Assembly: GCA_049652385.1 (NCBI GenBank)
Contig: JBASDX010000003.1
Span: 1 to 64,000, forward strand
Origin: DMER64 sp049652385
GTDB lineage: Bacteria; Bacteroidota; Bacteroidia; Bacteroidales; UBA932
Length of the DNA: 64,000 nucleotides
Direction: 5' to 3'
The position numbers and the translations under genes are program-made. Below the pieces are notes generated by a model. The model was not told the DNA's origin, ran no database searches, and saw only the letters and a program-made list of their open reading frames with translations. Every line of letters begins with the position of its first letter. The stretch's first letter is position 1. Of this stretch, positions 1 to 7,866 are shown in pieces.

Positions 1-272
1 TTGTACAACTTCAGGCCAACTTCACTCAAATTGGCCTAACTTTTACAAAAATCGCACAAACTTGTACAACTACTTGGAAAAGTTAGGCTGACTTAGGCAT
101 ATTGGACGGGTTTTGTCGGATGCTTACAATCAACTGAAGCTGCATGCCTTAAGAGGTGCACTTTTTGAAAAACAGATACAATCAAGGCAGGTTGACTTAC
201 TGCTTGAAAACCATCACCAACGATTACTTTGGTTCGCTTACTGAGTGGCTAAGTTGTGGAGGTGGTACAATT
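1..272. other. Left-edge stretch without a convincing gene
   Basis: No intact gene is visible. One forward frame (starting at base 2) reads open to a TGA at about 95-97 and then on to a TGA near 240, with a plausible amino-acid mix in the second part (DAYNQLKLHALRGALFEKQ), so this may be the decayed 3' end of a gene that lies to the left. The first 75 bases contain a repeated TTGTACAACT (at 1 and 62) and a short inverted repeat GGCCAA/TTGGCC (14-19, 32-37). Function unknown; low confidence that any of it is coding. Confidence 0.3.
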
Positions 273-293
273 GGCGCACCGGATCAGATCCGG
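273..293. repeat. Orphan-family REP palindrome, copy 1
   Basis: Contains GCGCACCGGATCAGATCCGG, a near-perfect palindrome (CCGGATC-A-GATCCGG) with a GGCGCA tail. The same motif recurs at 6765, 10665, 17213, 29400 and 34745. Here it is intergenic, beside the terminator of the FISUMP lipoprotein gene. Confidence 0.85.
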
Positions 294-337
294 AAAAAAA
301 AGGGGTCTAGCAACGTAAGCCGGACCCCCATTTTTTT
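294..337 (-). terminator. Terminator of the FISUMP lipoprotein gene
   Basis: On the minus strand, directly after the stop codon, GGGGTC and GACCCC form a stem (323-328 with 302-307), followed by a run of T (complement of 294-301). It is a standard intrinsic terminator and abuts the REP at 273-293. Confidence 0.75.
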
Positions 338-2069
338 AGAGATTCTTGATGCAGCGAACGGATAAACCATTTTGTTTTGAAAAACTAAGAGCATTGTTTT
401 CTGGGTCATTATAAAGTAATTTTCTATAATGTCTATTGTTCCCTGATTGGGTGCTAGAAGTCCAGAAATATGAGTTATCTTTTAATTCATAATAATCGTC
501 ATTATTTTTAAAATATCCACCCGGCAAAGCCGAAAAACCAGATATGTTAATGTAATAATCATATTTATCTCCTATTTTACCCGGAGAACCATCTACAGTT
601 GAAATAGTCCATTCATTATTTGCGGCTTTGGCCATAGATTTTGCAACATTTTTTCTTACTTCAGTTCCAGATGGACTATAACCATCTTTATTTTTCCAAA
701 TTAACCCATGGTGCGTTAACCACCTTTCTGATCTACTCCATTCACGACTATTTGGGATATACCAGCCAGGAGGGCAAGCACCTTGTACACCTACAGGATG
801 GTCATTATTTCCAGGACTTTGATATCCCCCCATAGCTGCATGCCAATTGTAAAGTACACCATAATTTTTGTAATTATCTGAATCTTTTGCATCTTTTATT
901 GAATTGCTTGAATTACCATATACATAATAGCGACTTTCATTTAATGCAGAACTTGGTTTCACATGCACTTCAGGAAAATATTTCAGATTTTCTGCCATCC
1001 ATACTATAGTAGAATCACCCTCCCCAATTTGGATTGTAGTATACAAATTTCCATCACGCGTATCTGCCAGTACTCCACTTTTAGTGATAGGGTCAATTGT
1101 CCCGTCCGGTACTTCAATATCATTTTCCTCAACAAATTGCAAGCCGGGAGTCCCATCATAAGTAACAAAAAAGTGATAGACTTTGCCTGTTGTAGCTACT
1201 CTTTCAGGTTTGTAACCTGAATAATCAGTGATTTCATTATTTATACCGCTTTTTATTCTGAGTCCGATGGATGGCCACAGTGTATTTTCTTCTATCGGTA
1301 ACCAGGCCCAAAATGCCAATATGCCGTTTTCGACAACAAAAGCATGGTTGGCTGTAAAAGTGATTTCAGAGGCTTTTTCTTGCTCATCATTATCTTCTTT
1401 AAGGAACTTCTTGTTTTTCAAGTCAAACCTTATGGCAGAGGCATAGGCCGGAATTAAGTCTGTTGCATTTTCAGGCTTCAATATGGCTTCTGTTACGTTT
1501 TTAATAGTTGCAGAACTTGCATTCTTAAATAAAATCTTAAAGAAAGATCCCATGTGTTTTAAGTGTACACCAAAGCTTTCGGCATCCTTATGAATACCCG
1601 GTGTTTCAAACCGGAGCATCATTACTTTTTTAAGAGTTTGTAAATCATTAGCAAACATGTCTTCTATTTCCGGAAGCGAAGCTTTTGTACGATCATATTC
1701 ACACAGTCCCTTTCCTCCATAAACTCCGTACAAGTCAAATGTTTCTTTTACATCCGCAGGAACGTTTATTTTAAAAGTAGCTCTTTTACTGTTTTCAGGG
1801 TCAACAGTTACGGTTTGTTTTTGATAGTATGTGGCCGGATTATTTGTTGTGTTTTCGTATACAAGTACTAATTCTAATTCATCACCTTCTTCCCAATTCA
1901 ACTTTATGTTTAATCCGTCTTCTTCCAGAGAGATACGTGTGTCGGGTTCAAAGGTAGCTATGCCGGTCATAGTCTTGAGTACCGGAGTGTCCTTGTCCAA
2001 ACTTTCGTGAATACATCCGCTAACTAAAAATGCGAGTGCTATCAATAAAAAAAGATATTGTTTTTTCAT
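336..2069 (-). CDS. FISUMP-domain surface lipoprotein
   Basis: 577-aa predicted lipoprotein. The signal peptide ends in a lipobox LVSGC (Cys19), so the protein should be lipidated and sent to the outer membrane or cell surface. Residues about 30-330 resemble fimbrillin-like beta domains of Bacteroidales. Residues about 340-577 match the FISUMP (Fibrobacter succinogenes major paralogous) domain: VWMAENLKY, GVLYNWHAAMGG, CPPGWYIPNSREW, ALPGGYF, FWTSST and the final LSVRCIKN. The binding target is unknown. It lies 22 bp downstream of a 44-aa gene on the same strand and is probably co-transcribed with it; the promoter lies before that small gene. The start is fixed by the signal peptide. Family assignment is firm, role in adhesion is inferred. 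Confidence 0.88.
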   Translation of the reverse strand: MKKQYLFLLIALAFLVSGCIHESLDKDTPVLKTMTGIATFEPDTRISLEEDGLNIKLNWEEGDELELVLVYENTTNNPATYYQKQTVTVDPENSKRATFKINVPADVKETFDLYGVYGGKGLCEYDRTKASLPEIEDMFANDLQTLKKVMMLRFETPGIHKDAESFGVHLKHMGSFFKILFKNASSATIKNVTEAILKPENATDLIPAYASAIRFDLKNKKFLKEDNDEQEKASEITFTANHAFVVENGILAFWAWLPIEENTLWPSIGLRIKSGINNEITDYSGYKPERVATTGKVYHFFVTYDGTPGLQFVEENDIEVPDGTIDPITKSGVLADTRDGNLYTTIQIGEGDSTIVWMAENLKYFPEVHVKPSSALNESRYYVYGNSSNSIKDAKDSDNYKNYGVLYNWHAAMGGYQSPGNNDHPVGVQGACPPGWYIPNSREWSRSERWLTHHGLIWKNKDGYSPSGTEVRKNVAKSMAKAANNEWTISTVDGSPGKIGDKYDYYINISGFSALPGGYFKNNDDYYELKDNSYFWTSSTQSGNNRHYRKLLYNDPENNALSFSKQNGLSVRCIKNL

Positions 2070-2091
2070 AATGTGCTACGTTTATGTGATT

Positions 2092-2226
2092 TTACCATGC
2101 TTCTCCCGGAGGATCATCAAGACTTGCTCCATCCAGAACATTTTGTTCCACGGAGATTTCAAGAACCTGTATATCAGGTACTACATAAGAAACGCTCTTG
2201 TCGAGCTCATTGTCAGGGTTTTTCAT
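2092..2226 (-). CDS. 44-aa peptide with YxxP motif, candidate RiPP precursor or lipoprotein-linked small protein
   Basis: Short gene read directly from the sequence: ATG at 2226, TAA at 2092, 44 residues. The N-terminus is MKNPDNELDKSVSYVVPDIQ, followed by a hydrophobic/acidic stretch VLEISVEQNVL and a C-terminus DGASLDDPPGEAW. It has a TATCTTTG -7 element 29 bp upstream and ends 22 bp before the FISUMP lipoprotein. I recall similar short proteins (Y-x-x-P, I-x-V, E-x-x-V-L) encoded before Bacteroidales surface lipoproteins. The Y-V-V-P segment followed by hydrophobics also resembles the leader motif bound by RRE domains, and a PqqD-type RRE operon starts 98 bp away, divergently. Coding status is likely; substrate role is inference. 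Confidence 0.65.
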   Translation of the reverse strand: MKNPDNELDKSVSYVVPDIQVLEISVEQNVLDGASLDDPPGEAW

Positions 2227-2254
2227 AAAATATTGTCGTTTTGGAAATTAAGGC

Positions 2255-2263
2255 GCAAAGATA
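2255..2263 (-). promoter_or_regulatory. -7 element for the 44-aa peptide/lipoprotein operon
   Basis: The minus strand reads TATCTTTGC, an exact match to TAnnTTTG, 29 bp before the ATG of the 44-aa gene. It is divergent to the -7 element at 2296-2303, so the 98-bp gap is a shared control region for peptide and maturation operon. No clear -33 TTTG was seen. Confidence 0.6.
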
Positions 2264-2295
2264 AGAAAAATAATATTACTTTAAGAAATGGTGTT

Positions 2296-2303
2296 TATAT
2301 TTG
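2296..2303 (+). promoter_or_regulatory. -7 element for the HPrK/S26-PqqD-NTase-ABC operon
   Basis: TATATTTG, an exact TAnnTTTG match, 21 bp before the ATG at 2325. A start site near 2309 would rule out the upstream in-frame TTG at 2301, which supports the ATG as the true start. Confidence 0.65.
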
Positions 2304-2324
2304 TGTTTCATAAAGATAGCCCTC

Positions 2325-3686
2325 ATGTCCGAATCCCTTTGTTACTGCATAGCAGGACAATTTTTACACATAGAAACAAACCATCCCATAGAGACCGAAC
2401 GGCTGCTGCCCACATTCAGGCCCTTTCTTGTGGAACATAGCCAGACGGACCGGGTGCTGTTCCGGTTTTGCGGCGGCCGGGGCATACGGCTGCCCAACGC
2501 CGAGCCCGATGAAACGCATACGGCAGAGCAGGCTTTCTTTAAGGTCTATTACCGCAACGGAGCCGTATTGGTTTCCATGCTGGCAGGCAGTAAGGAGCAC
2601 AGGATGGAATTGTCGGCCGACGGGAAAAGCGTCATTTCCGACTTGACGCTTACGGCGCCTGAAGAGGAGTATTTTCTGACGTTCCTGCTGCGGACGGCTT
2701 TTGGTATGACAGCCGTGTACCGTGGGGTGCTGAAGATGCACGCCTCGGTCGTTATAAAAGAAGGCAGGGCGTTGGCTTTTCTGGGAACGAGCGGCACGGG
2801 CAAGAGTACGCACAGCCGCCTGTGGCTGAAACACGTGCCCGGCAGCCGGCTGCTCAACGACGACGAACCGCTGGTGCGGTTGATGCCCGATGGCTCCGTA
2901 CGCATATACGGGGCGCCCTGGAGTGGCAGCACGCCTTGTTACAAAAGTGAGGATGCCCCCCTGGCGGGGTTTGTGCAATTGAGCCAGGCCCTGGAAAACA
3001 AACTGAGTGTCTTGAGACCGGTCCGGGCTTTTACGCGCCTGTTTCAGTCGGCGTCGGTCTTTCGCTCCCATGAGCAGCATCGGGAGCAGCTGACAGGGCT
3101 GATTTATGACATACTGGAACGGGTGCCGGTGTATTACCTGGAGAATCGGCCCGACAGGCAGGCCGTGGAATTGTCGCTGTCGGTGCTGGAAGGCACGACG
3201 GAAGAAGCTCCGGAAGCCCTTACCGTAAAACATATTGACAACCGGTTGTTTTTTGACGAGGCGATGAAGCAGCTGGAGCAAGGCAATAAGGTGCGTATGC
3301 GGGCCCGGGGCAGCAGTATGGTGCCTTTTATCCGTGACGGGCGCGATGTGCTGGTACTGGAGCGGCCGGGGGCGGCGTCTTTCCGGCGCGGCAGGCTGCT
3401 TGCGGCTCTGTTGCCCGGTGAGGACAGGTATGTCATCCACCGCGTGGTGCGGTTGCGGGGTGAACGGCTGTGGCTGCGTGGGGATGCTGTTTTAAACCGC
3501 AAAGAAACGTGCCTGCGCAGCGACGTGGTGGCCGAGGTGACGGAAGTGGTGCGGGGGGATGCCTCGGCACATGTGGGAAGCCTGCGTTGGAACCTGTACC
3601 GGTTCCTGTGGCCCCGGAACGGCTTTTTACGCCGGGCGGCTTTGGCCGTTTACAGAAGAAGTACTATTTTACAAAAATACCTATGA
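2325..3686 (+). CDS. HPr-kinase-like P-loop protein fused to an S26-type peptidase domain
   Basis: 453 aa with two parts. The N-terminal part resembles HPr kinase/phosphorylase-type proteins (PqqD-associated serine kinases), with Walker A GTSGTGKST at about residue 156 and a DDEP motif after it. From about residue 320 there is a signal-peptidase-like domain: RGSSMVPFIRDG (catalytic Ser in GSSM) and VIHRVV, where His takes the place of the usual Lys, as in SipW/ER-type S26B enzymes, then RGDAVLNRK. Related kinases modify lasso-type peptides in some RiPP clusters, so a modifying kinase joined to a leader-cutting protease is an attractive inference. Its ATGA stop overlaps the start of the PqqD gene, implying translational coupling. 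ATG at 2325 is chosen because the -7 element lies just upstream. Confidence 0.75.
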   Translation: MSESLCYCIAGQFLHIETNHPIETERLLPTFRPFLVEHSQTDRVLFRFCGGRGIRLPNAEPDETHTAEQAFFKVYYRNGAVLVSMLAGSKEHRMELSADGKSVISDLTLTAPEEEYFLTFLLRTAFGMTAVYRGVLKMHASVVIKEGRALAFLGTSGTGKSTHSRLWLKHVPGSRLLNDDEPLVRLMPDGSVRIYGAPWSGSTPCYKSEDAPLAGFVQLSQALENKLSVLRPVRAFTRLFQSASVFRSHEQHREQLTGLIYDILERVPVYYLENRPDRQAVELSLSVLEGTTEEAPEALTVKHIDNRLFFDEAMKQLEQGNKVRMRARGSSMVPFIRDGRDVLVLERPGAASFRRGRLLAALLPGEDRYVIHRVVRLRGERLWLRGDAVLNRKETCLRSDVVAEVTEVVRGDASAHVGSLRWNLYRFLWPRNGFLRRAALAVYRRSTILQKYL

Positions 3687-3952
3687 AACTGAAAGAAGAT
3701 TTTTCCATCCGCAAAATAGGGGATGAGTACATGATGGTAACGAAGACGGGATCGGGTCTGGATTATACCCGGGTAGTCACCTTGAACCATACGGCCGTTT
3801 ATTTGATAGAGGCGGTGCAAGGTAAAGAATTTACCGTGGAAGATTGGGTGGATTTGCTGGTGGAAAAATACGGGATTGAGAGATCGGCCGCCAGGCAGGA
3901 TGTACAGGCCCTGGCAGATAAACTGATTAAAGAGAACATCGTTGAAAACTGA
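3683..3952 (+). CDS. PqqD-family RiPP recognition element protein
   Basis: 89 aa, full length for the PqqD/RRE family. It begins MKLKEDFSIRKIGDEYMMV and shows the usual LNHTAVYLIEAVQG segment followed by a helical part (VEDWVDLLVEKYGI, ARQDVQALADKLIKENIV). In RiPP pathways this fold binds the leader of the precursor peptide and presents it to the modifying enzyme. It starts inside the stop codon of the upstream kinase/peptidase gene (ATGA) and its end overlaps the nucleotidyltransferase start by 11 bp. No radical-SAM or lasso cyclase gene lies nearby, so the class of product is open. Confidence 0.85.
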   Translation: MKLKEDFSIRKIGDEYMMVTKTGSGLDYTRVVTLNHTAVYLIEAVQGKEFTVEDWVDLLVEKYGIERSAARQDVQALADKLIKENIVEN

Positions 3953-5087
3953 GCATCACACACGTATCCGGTCTTTGTTTTTGCACCTGCTCACGGCCGC
4001 AATTTGGGAGCGGGAGGTACAGGCGGAGCGGTTTAAGGGCCTGAGTGCGGGCGATTGGAGGGCACTGGCCGCTCTGGCGCATAAGCAGAGTGTCAACGCG
4101 CTGGTGGCCGACAAAGTGTTGTCGCTGCCGGGGGACGTATTGCCTCCGAGGGATTTGAGCCTGCAGTTTCTGGCGCATATAGAGCAGACAAAAGTCATGA
4201 ACAACAACCGGCTGGAGGTGCTTGGGGCGCTGAAAGAGGAATACGCCCGGGCCGGTTTTCCGTTTGTGTTGATGAAAGGGCTGGTAAGCGGCCACTATTA
4301 CCCCAATCCGTTGTTGCGCAATCCGGGCGATATGGATATTTTGCTCTACCAATCCGGCGATTATAAAAAATCGTTTCAATGGGCTGTTAATCAAGGGTAC
4401 GACGCAAAAGACGCCGGACATATTCATTATAATTACCCCTGGCACGGGGTGACCATTGAGCCGCACAGCCGTATTTCGTATTTTGACAGGCGCCGTTTCG
4501 ACAGCCTGTATGCGGTTTGGGAGCGGGAGGTGATGGATCAGCCGGAGGCTTTTCCCGTATTGCCGATGGGTTTTGGGGGTAAGGTTGTGGAAACGGCGGT
4601 GCTGCCGGTGGAAATGAACGCTTTTTTCCTGTTCCACCATATGTTCCGCCATTTTATCCACCTGGGGGTGGGTCTGCGGCATGTGTGCGACTGGGTGTTG
4701 TTCTTGTACCGGAACAGGGATAAGATAGATGCCGCGGCTTTTGAGGCCCGCGCCCGCTCGTTTGCGTTGTTGTATCCCATGCAGGTTTTTGCCGGCGTGG
4801 CGGTGGAATGCCTGGATGCTCCGGAGGATATTTTTCCTTTTCCGCTGCCCGATAAAAGGCATCGGCGCCATGTACGGCGGGTAGGAGAAGATATCCTAAA
4901 AATGGGTAATTTTGGGTTTCACAAGCCGGGCAGGCAGCGGCCCGGGGCTAAATACGCCGGTATGTGGTTTTCTTTTGTACAGACGGTTATCAGGTCGGTA
5001 AAATTTGCCGGCTTGTCTGTGCAGCACATACCTGTTTTGCCGTTTAAGAAATTATGGAACAGGTTGCGGATAGGATTGGACGCATAA
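3942..5087 (+). CDS. Nucleotidyltransferase-family protein (NTP_transf_5-like)
   Basis: 381 aa. The motif FVLMKGLVSGHYYPNP...RNPGDMDILL (residues about 107-135) has the metal-binding D-x-D of the polymerase-beta nucleotidyltransferase fold, and the rest is mostly helical, as in the uncharacterised NTase family found in RiPP clusters next to PqqD and HPrK-like genes. The start is TTG at 3942, overlapping the PqqD gene by 11 bp; no closer ATG fits the domain. It may transfer a nucleotide to a peptide or protein; substrate unknown. The next gene begins 1 bp after its stop. Confidence 0.7.
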   Translation: MKTEHHTRIRSLFLHLLTAAIWEREVQAERFKGLSAGDWRALAALAHKQSVNALVADKVLSLPGDVLPPRDLSLQFLAHIEQTKVMNNNRLEVLGALKEEYARAGFPFVLMKGLVSGHYYPNPLLRNPGDMDILLYQSGDYKKSFQWAVNQGYDAKDAGHIHYNYPWHGVTIEPHSRISYFDRRRFDSLYAVWEREVMDQPEAFPVLPMGFGGKVVETAVLPVEMNAFFLFHHMFRHFIHLGVGLRHVCDWVLFLYRNRDKIDAAAFEARARSFALLYPMQVFAGVAVECLDAPEDIFPFPLPDKRHRRHVRRVGEDILKMGNFGFHKPGRQRPGAKYAGMWFSFVQTVIRSVKFAGLSVQHIPVLPFKKLWNRLRIGLDA

Positions 5088-5088
5088 T

Positions 5089-6774
5089 ATGAAAGAGACA
5101 CTCAGGTTCATACATTTTGTATCGCGCGGGATCCGGGCACGTCTTACGGCCATTTCCTTCATTGGATTGGTTGAAGTGGGCTTGTCGCTGGCGTTTGTAT
5201 GGTTTTCCAAGGCTATCATAGATGTGGCCATTGGGAGCCGCACGGGTGATTTGCTGACTTTTGGGCTGTTGCTGATAGGTCTGATTGTATTGCAGATCCT
5301 GTTTAGGGTCTGGGAGGTGAAACTGCAGAGGATGACGCAGGTACGTATGGGAAATACCGTACGGTACAGTATTTTTTCCAGGTTGTTGTATTCGCGGTGG
5401 GAAGAATTGGCGGCACTGCATAGCGGCGATATGCTCACGCGCATCGTGCGCGATACGGACGATTTGGTGGACATGATGGTGTTCGGGCTGCCTACGGTTT
5501 TTGTGGCGGTGGTGCAGTTTGCGGGAGCGCTGGTGATTCTTTATATACTCGATCCCACGCTGGCCTTGATTCTGGGGGTGGGGCTGCCTTTGTTGACCGC
5601 ATTCAGCCGTCTGTATTACCGGCACATGAAAAAGTATACGCTGCAGGTGAAAGAGAGCGAGAGCCTGATTACGGCCATGTTGGAAGAGAGTCTGTTGAAT
5701 CAGGTGGTCATCCGTACTTTCGAGCGGCAGCAGGATCAGTTAAACCGACTGGATGGACTGCAGGATCGTCTGCACGAGGATGTGCGGCAGCGCACCCGGG
5801 TATCTGTGGTGGCCAATTTATTGATGGGGCTGACCTTTAACGGGGGATACATTACGGCGTTTTTGTGGAGTGCCTGGAGCCTGGCCGCAGGGAGGGTGAC
5901 CTTTGGTACGGTAACAGCGTACCTGCAACTGGTGAGCCGTATTCAACGCCCGCTTTTTGAGATGATACGGCAGCTGCCGGGTATTGTGTCGGCCAAGGCG
6001 GCGGTGGAGCGGTTGATTTTCCTGACGGGTTTTACGTTGGAAGATACCAAGGACCCCATCCTGCTGGAGGGTAATGTGACGCTGCGCATGGAAGATGTGT
6101 CGTTTTCCTATGCCGAGGGGCGTGAAGCGGTCTTAGAAGGCTTTTCACTGGTGCTCAGACCCGGAACCATGGCTGCGGTCATGGGGCCCACAGGCGTGGG
6201 AAAAACCACCTTGCTGCGCTTGTTGCTGGCCTTGGTCAAACCCGATAAAGGCCGTCTGGTGCTGGAGCAGGAAGGGGCCGGCGGCGTCGCTGCGGCCGGC
6301 GGAGATGTTGTGGTGGAGGTATCTGAGCGTACCCGCTCCAATTTTGTATATGTGCCGCAAGGCGGCTCCTTAATCAGCGGTACCATCCGCGAAAACCTGG
6401 AACTGGGCCTTCCGGCCGGCAAAAAGACAGCCTCCGGCGAAGTTTATGAGGAGAAGCTGCGCCGGGCACTGGAGCTTGCCTCGGCCCAATTTGTATTCGA
6501 TCTGCCCGACGGCATGGACACCGTACTGGGCGAAGGCGGCAGCGGCCTTTCCGAAGGCCAGGCCCAGCGCATTGCCATAGCCCGCGCCCTGCTCAGGCCC
6601 GGTAAAATCCTGCTGCTGGACGAGGCCACCTCGGCCCTGGATGCAGAAACTTCCCGCACCTTCGTGGAAAACCTGCGCCGCCATATGGGCAGCCGCTCCG
6701 TCCTCTTCATCACCCACCAACCTCATATGGCCGATTTGTGTGATTATCGGGTGGAGTTGGTGAACCGGATCTGA
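5089..6774 (+). CDS. ABC transporter, fused permease and ATPase (peptide exporter type)
   Basis: 561 aa half-transporter. Residues about 15-300 hold six membrane segments of an ABC exporter. The ATPase part shows Walker A GPTGVGKTT (about 365), Q-loop YVPQGG, signature LSEGQ (instead of LSGGQ), Walker B ILLLDEATSA (about 506) and the H-loop ITHQ. There is no N-terminal C39 peptidase, so leader removal would need another protein, for example the S26-like domain of the first gene. A low-complexity insert (EGAGGVAAAGGDVVVE) lies between Walker A and the Q-loop. It is the last gene of the operon; the last codons and the stop (NRI-stop) are formed by the REP at 6765. Confidence 0.85.
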   Translation: MKETLRFIHFVSRGIRARLTAISFIGLVEVGLSLAFVWFSKAIIDVAIGSRTGDLLTFGLLLIGLIVLQILFRVWEVKLQRMTQVRMGNTVRYSIFSRLLYSRWEELAALHSGDMLTRIVRDTDDLVDMMVFGLPTVFVAVVQFAGALVILYILDPTLALILGVGLPLLTAFSRLYYRHMKKYTLQVKESESLITAMLEESLLNQVVIRTFERQQDQLNRLDGLQDRLHEDVRQRTRVSVVANLLMGLTFNGGYITAFLWSAWSLAAGRVTFGTVTAYLQLVSRIQRPLFEMIRQLPGIVSAKAAVERLIFLTGFTLEDTKDPILLEGNVTLRMEDVSFSYAEGREAVLEGFSLVLRPGTMAAVMGPTGVGKTTLLRLLLALVKPDKGRLVLEQEGAGGVAAAGGDVVVEVSERTRSNFVYVPQGGSLISGTIRENLELGLPAGKKTASGEVYEEKLRRALELASAQFVFDLPDGMDTVLGEGGSGLSEGQAQRIAIARALLRPGKILLLDEATSALDAETSRTFVENLRRHMGSRSVLFITHQPHMADLCDYRVELVNRI

Positions 6775-6785
6775 TCCGGTGCGCC
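6765..6785. repeat. Orphan-family REP palindrome, copy 2
   Basis: CCGGATCTGATCCGGTGCGCC. The TGA inside the palindrome is the stop codon of the ABC transporter gene, so the repeat is part of the coding sequence. Confidence 0.85.
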
Positions 6786-6838
6786 ATTTACTGGTATGCG
6801 TTTTGTAGTGGTGTTATAAATCGTTAAATGAAGATATT

Positions 6839-7852
6839 ATGAATGTTTTTATGATTGGCGGGACCGGGTTGATAGGCAGCCAGGCCGCATACGAATTGAT
6901 AGCAAGGGGTCACAAGGTTAGTACTTTGGCGTTGCCTCCGTTGCCGGAAGGGGCAACATTGCCTGAGGAAATGAAAGTTACGTACGGGAATTTCATGGAG
7001 ATGTCCGATGAAGAGCTGTTGAAGCATTTGTCAGGTAATGAAGGATTTGTGTTTGCAGCGGGTATTGACGAACGGTTAACCTCGGCACCTCCCATTTACG
7101 ACATGTTCAAGAAATTCAACATCGACGCGCTGGAGCGGGTATTGCGTCTGGCCAAACAGGCAGGTGTGAAACACAATGTGGTGTGCGGTTCTTATTTTAC
7201 GTATTTTGCCAAATCGCGTCCGGAATTGGAGCTGACCAAATACCATCCGTATATCCGGAGCCGAGTTGACCAGGAGCAAATGGCTTTGTCGTTTGCGGGA
7301 TCGGATTTTGATGTAGCCGTGTTGGAGCTGCCGTATATCTTTGGAACGCAGCCCGGACGCAAACCCGTGTGGGTCTTTTTGGTGGAGCAGCTACTGAAGA
7401 TGGGAAAGAAAACCATGTATCCGAAAGGCGGAACGACCATGGTGACCGTCAAACAAGTAGGACAGGCCATTGCCGGAGCGCTGGAGAAGAACAAAGGGGG
7501 CAATTCATATCCAATCGGGTATTACAATATGACCTGGCGGGAGATGTTGGAGATTTTCCACAAATATATGGGAGAGCCGGGAAAGAAAATCGTTACTATT
7601 CCTACCTTCCTGTACAAGATGGCGGCTCGCAACACCTTGAAACAACATATCAAAGACAATTTGGACCCGGGATTGCATCCTGTGGAGTTTGCCAAGTTAC
7701 AATGCTCCAACCAATTCATCGATAAATCTTTGGGCTGTGTGCCTTTGGGCGTAACCGACGACGACATAGACGCCGCCATTGGCCAATCGGTGCAATTGAG
7801 CCTGGATATCATCCACAATAAGGCGGAAGTGGTGGATATGAAAGGGGAATGA
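6839..7852 (+). CDS. Atypical NAD(P)-binding epimerase/dehydratase (extended SDR)
   Basis: 337 aa, cytoplasmic. GGTGLIG at residues 7-13 is the dinucleotide-binding glycine motif of extended SDRs. At the place of the catalytic YxxxK motif the protein reads YIRSRVDQE, with Arg in the Lys position; the SYF before it is in place of the usual Ser region. It may bind NAD(P) without normal dehydrogenase chemistry, or act as a regulator or chaperone. It stands alone, 64 bp after the ABC transporter; the REPIN and terminator follow. Substrate not recognisable. Confidence 0.75.
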   Translation: MNVFMIGGTGLIGSQAAYELIARGHKVSTLALPPLPEGATLPEEMKVTYGNFMEMSDEELLKHLSGNEGFVFAAGIDERLTSAPPIYDMFKKFNIDALERVLRLAKQAGVKHNVVCGSYFTYFAKSRPELELTKYHPYIRSRVDQEQMALSFAGSDFDVAVLELPYIFGTQPGRKPVWVFLVEQLLKMGKKTMYPKGGTTMVTVKQVGQAIAGALEKNKGGNSYPIGYYNMTWREMLEIFHKYMGEPGKKIVTIPTFLYKMAARNTLKQHIKDNLDPGLHPVEFAKLQCSNQFIDKSLGCVPLGVTDDDIDAAIGQSVQLSLDIIHNKAEVVDMKGE

Positions 7853-7866
7853 CGCAGCTTGGGTTT

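Noticed and set aside
2071..2313. 80-aa forward ORF before the kinase/peptidase gene
   Set aside because: It overlaps the 44-aa gene on the other strand, both promoters and the start of the next gene, and has no family-like pattern.
2364..3440. Long (358 aa) minus-strand ORF opposite the kinase/peptidase gene
   Set aside because: Shadow of a G+C-rich coding region; composition rich in His, Gln, Pro and Arg without domains.
3927..4871. 314-aa minus-strand ORF opposite the nucleotidyltransferase gene
   Set aside because: Antisense shadow; the forward frame has a clear domain and operon overlap.
2092..6774. Classical lasso-peptide cluster
   Set aside because: No asparagine-synthetase-like cyclase and no transglutaminase-like B2 protease are present, so the narrower name is not supported.
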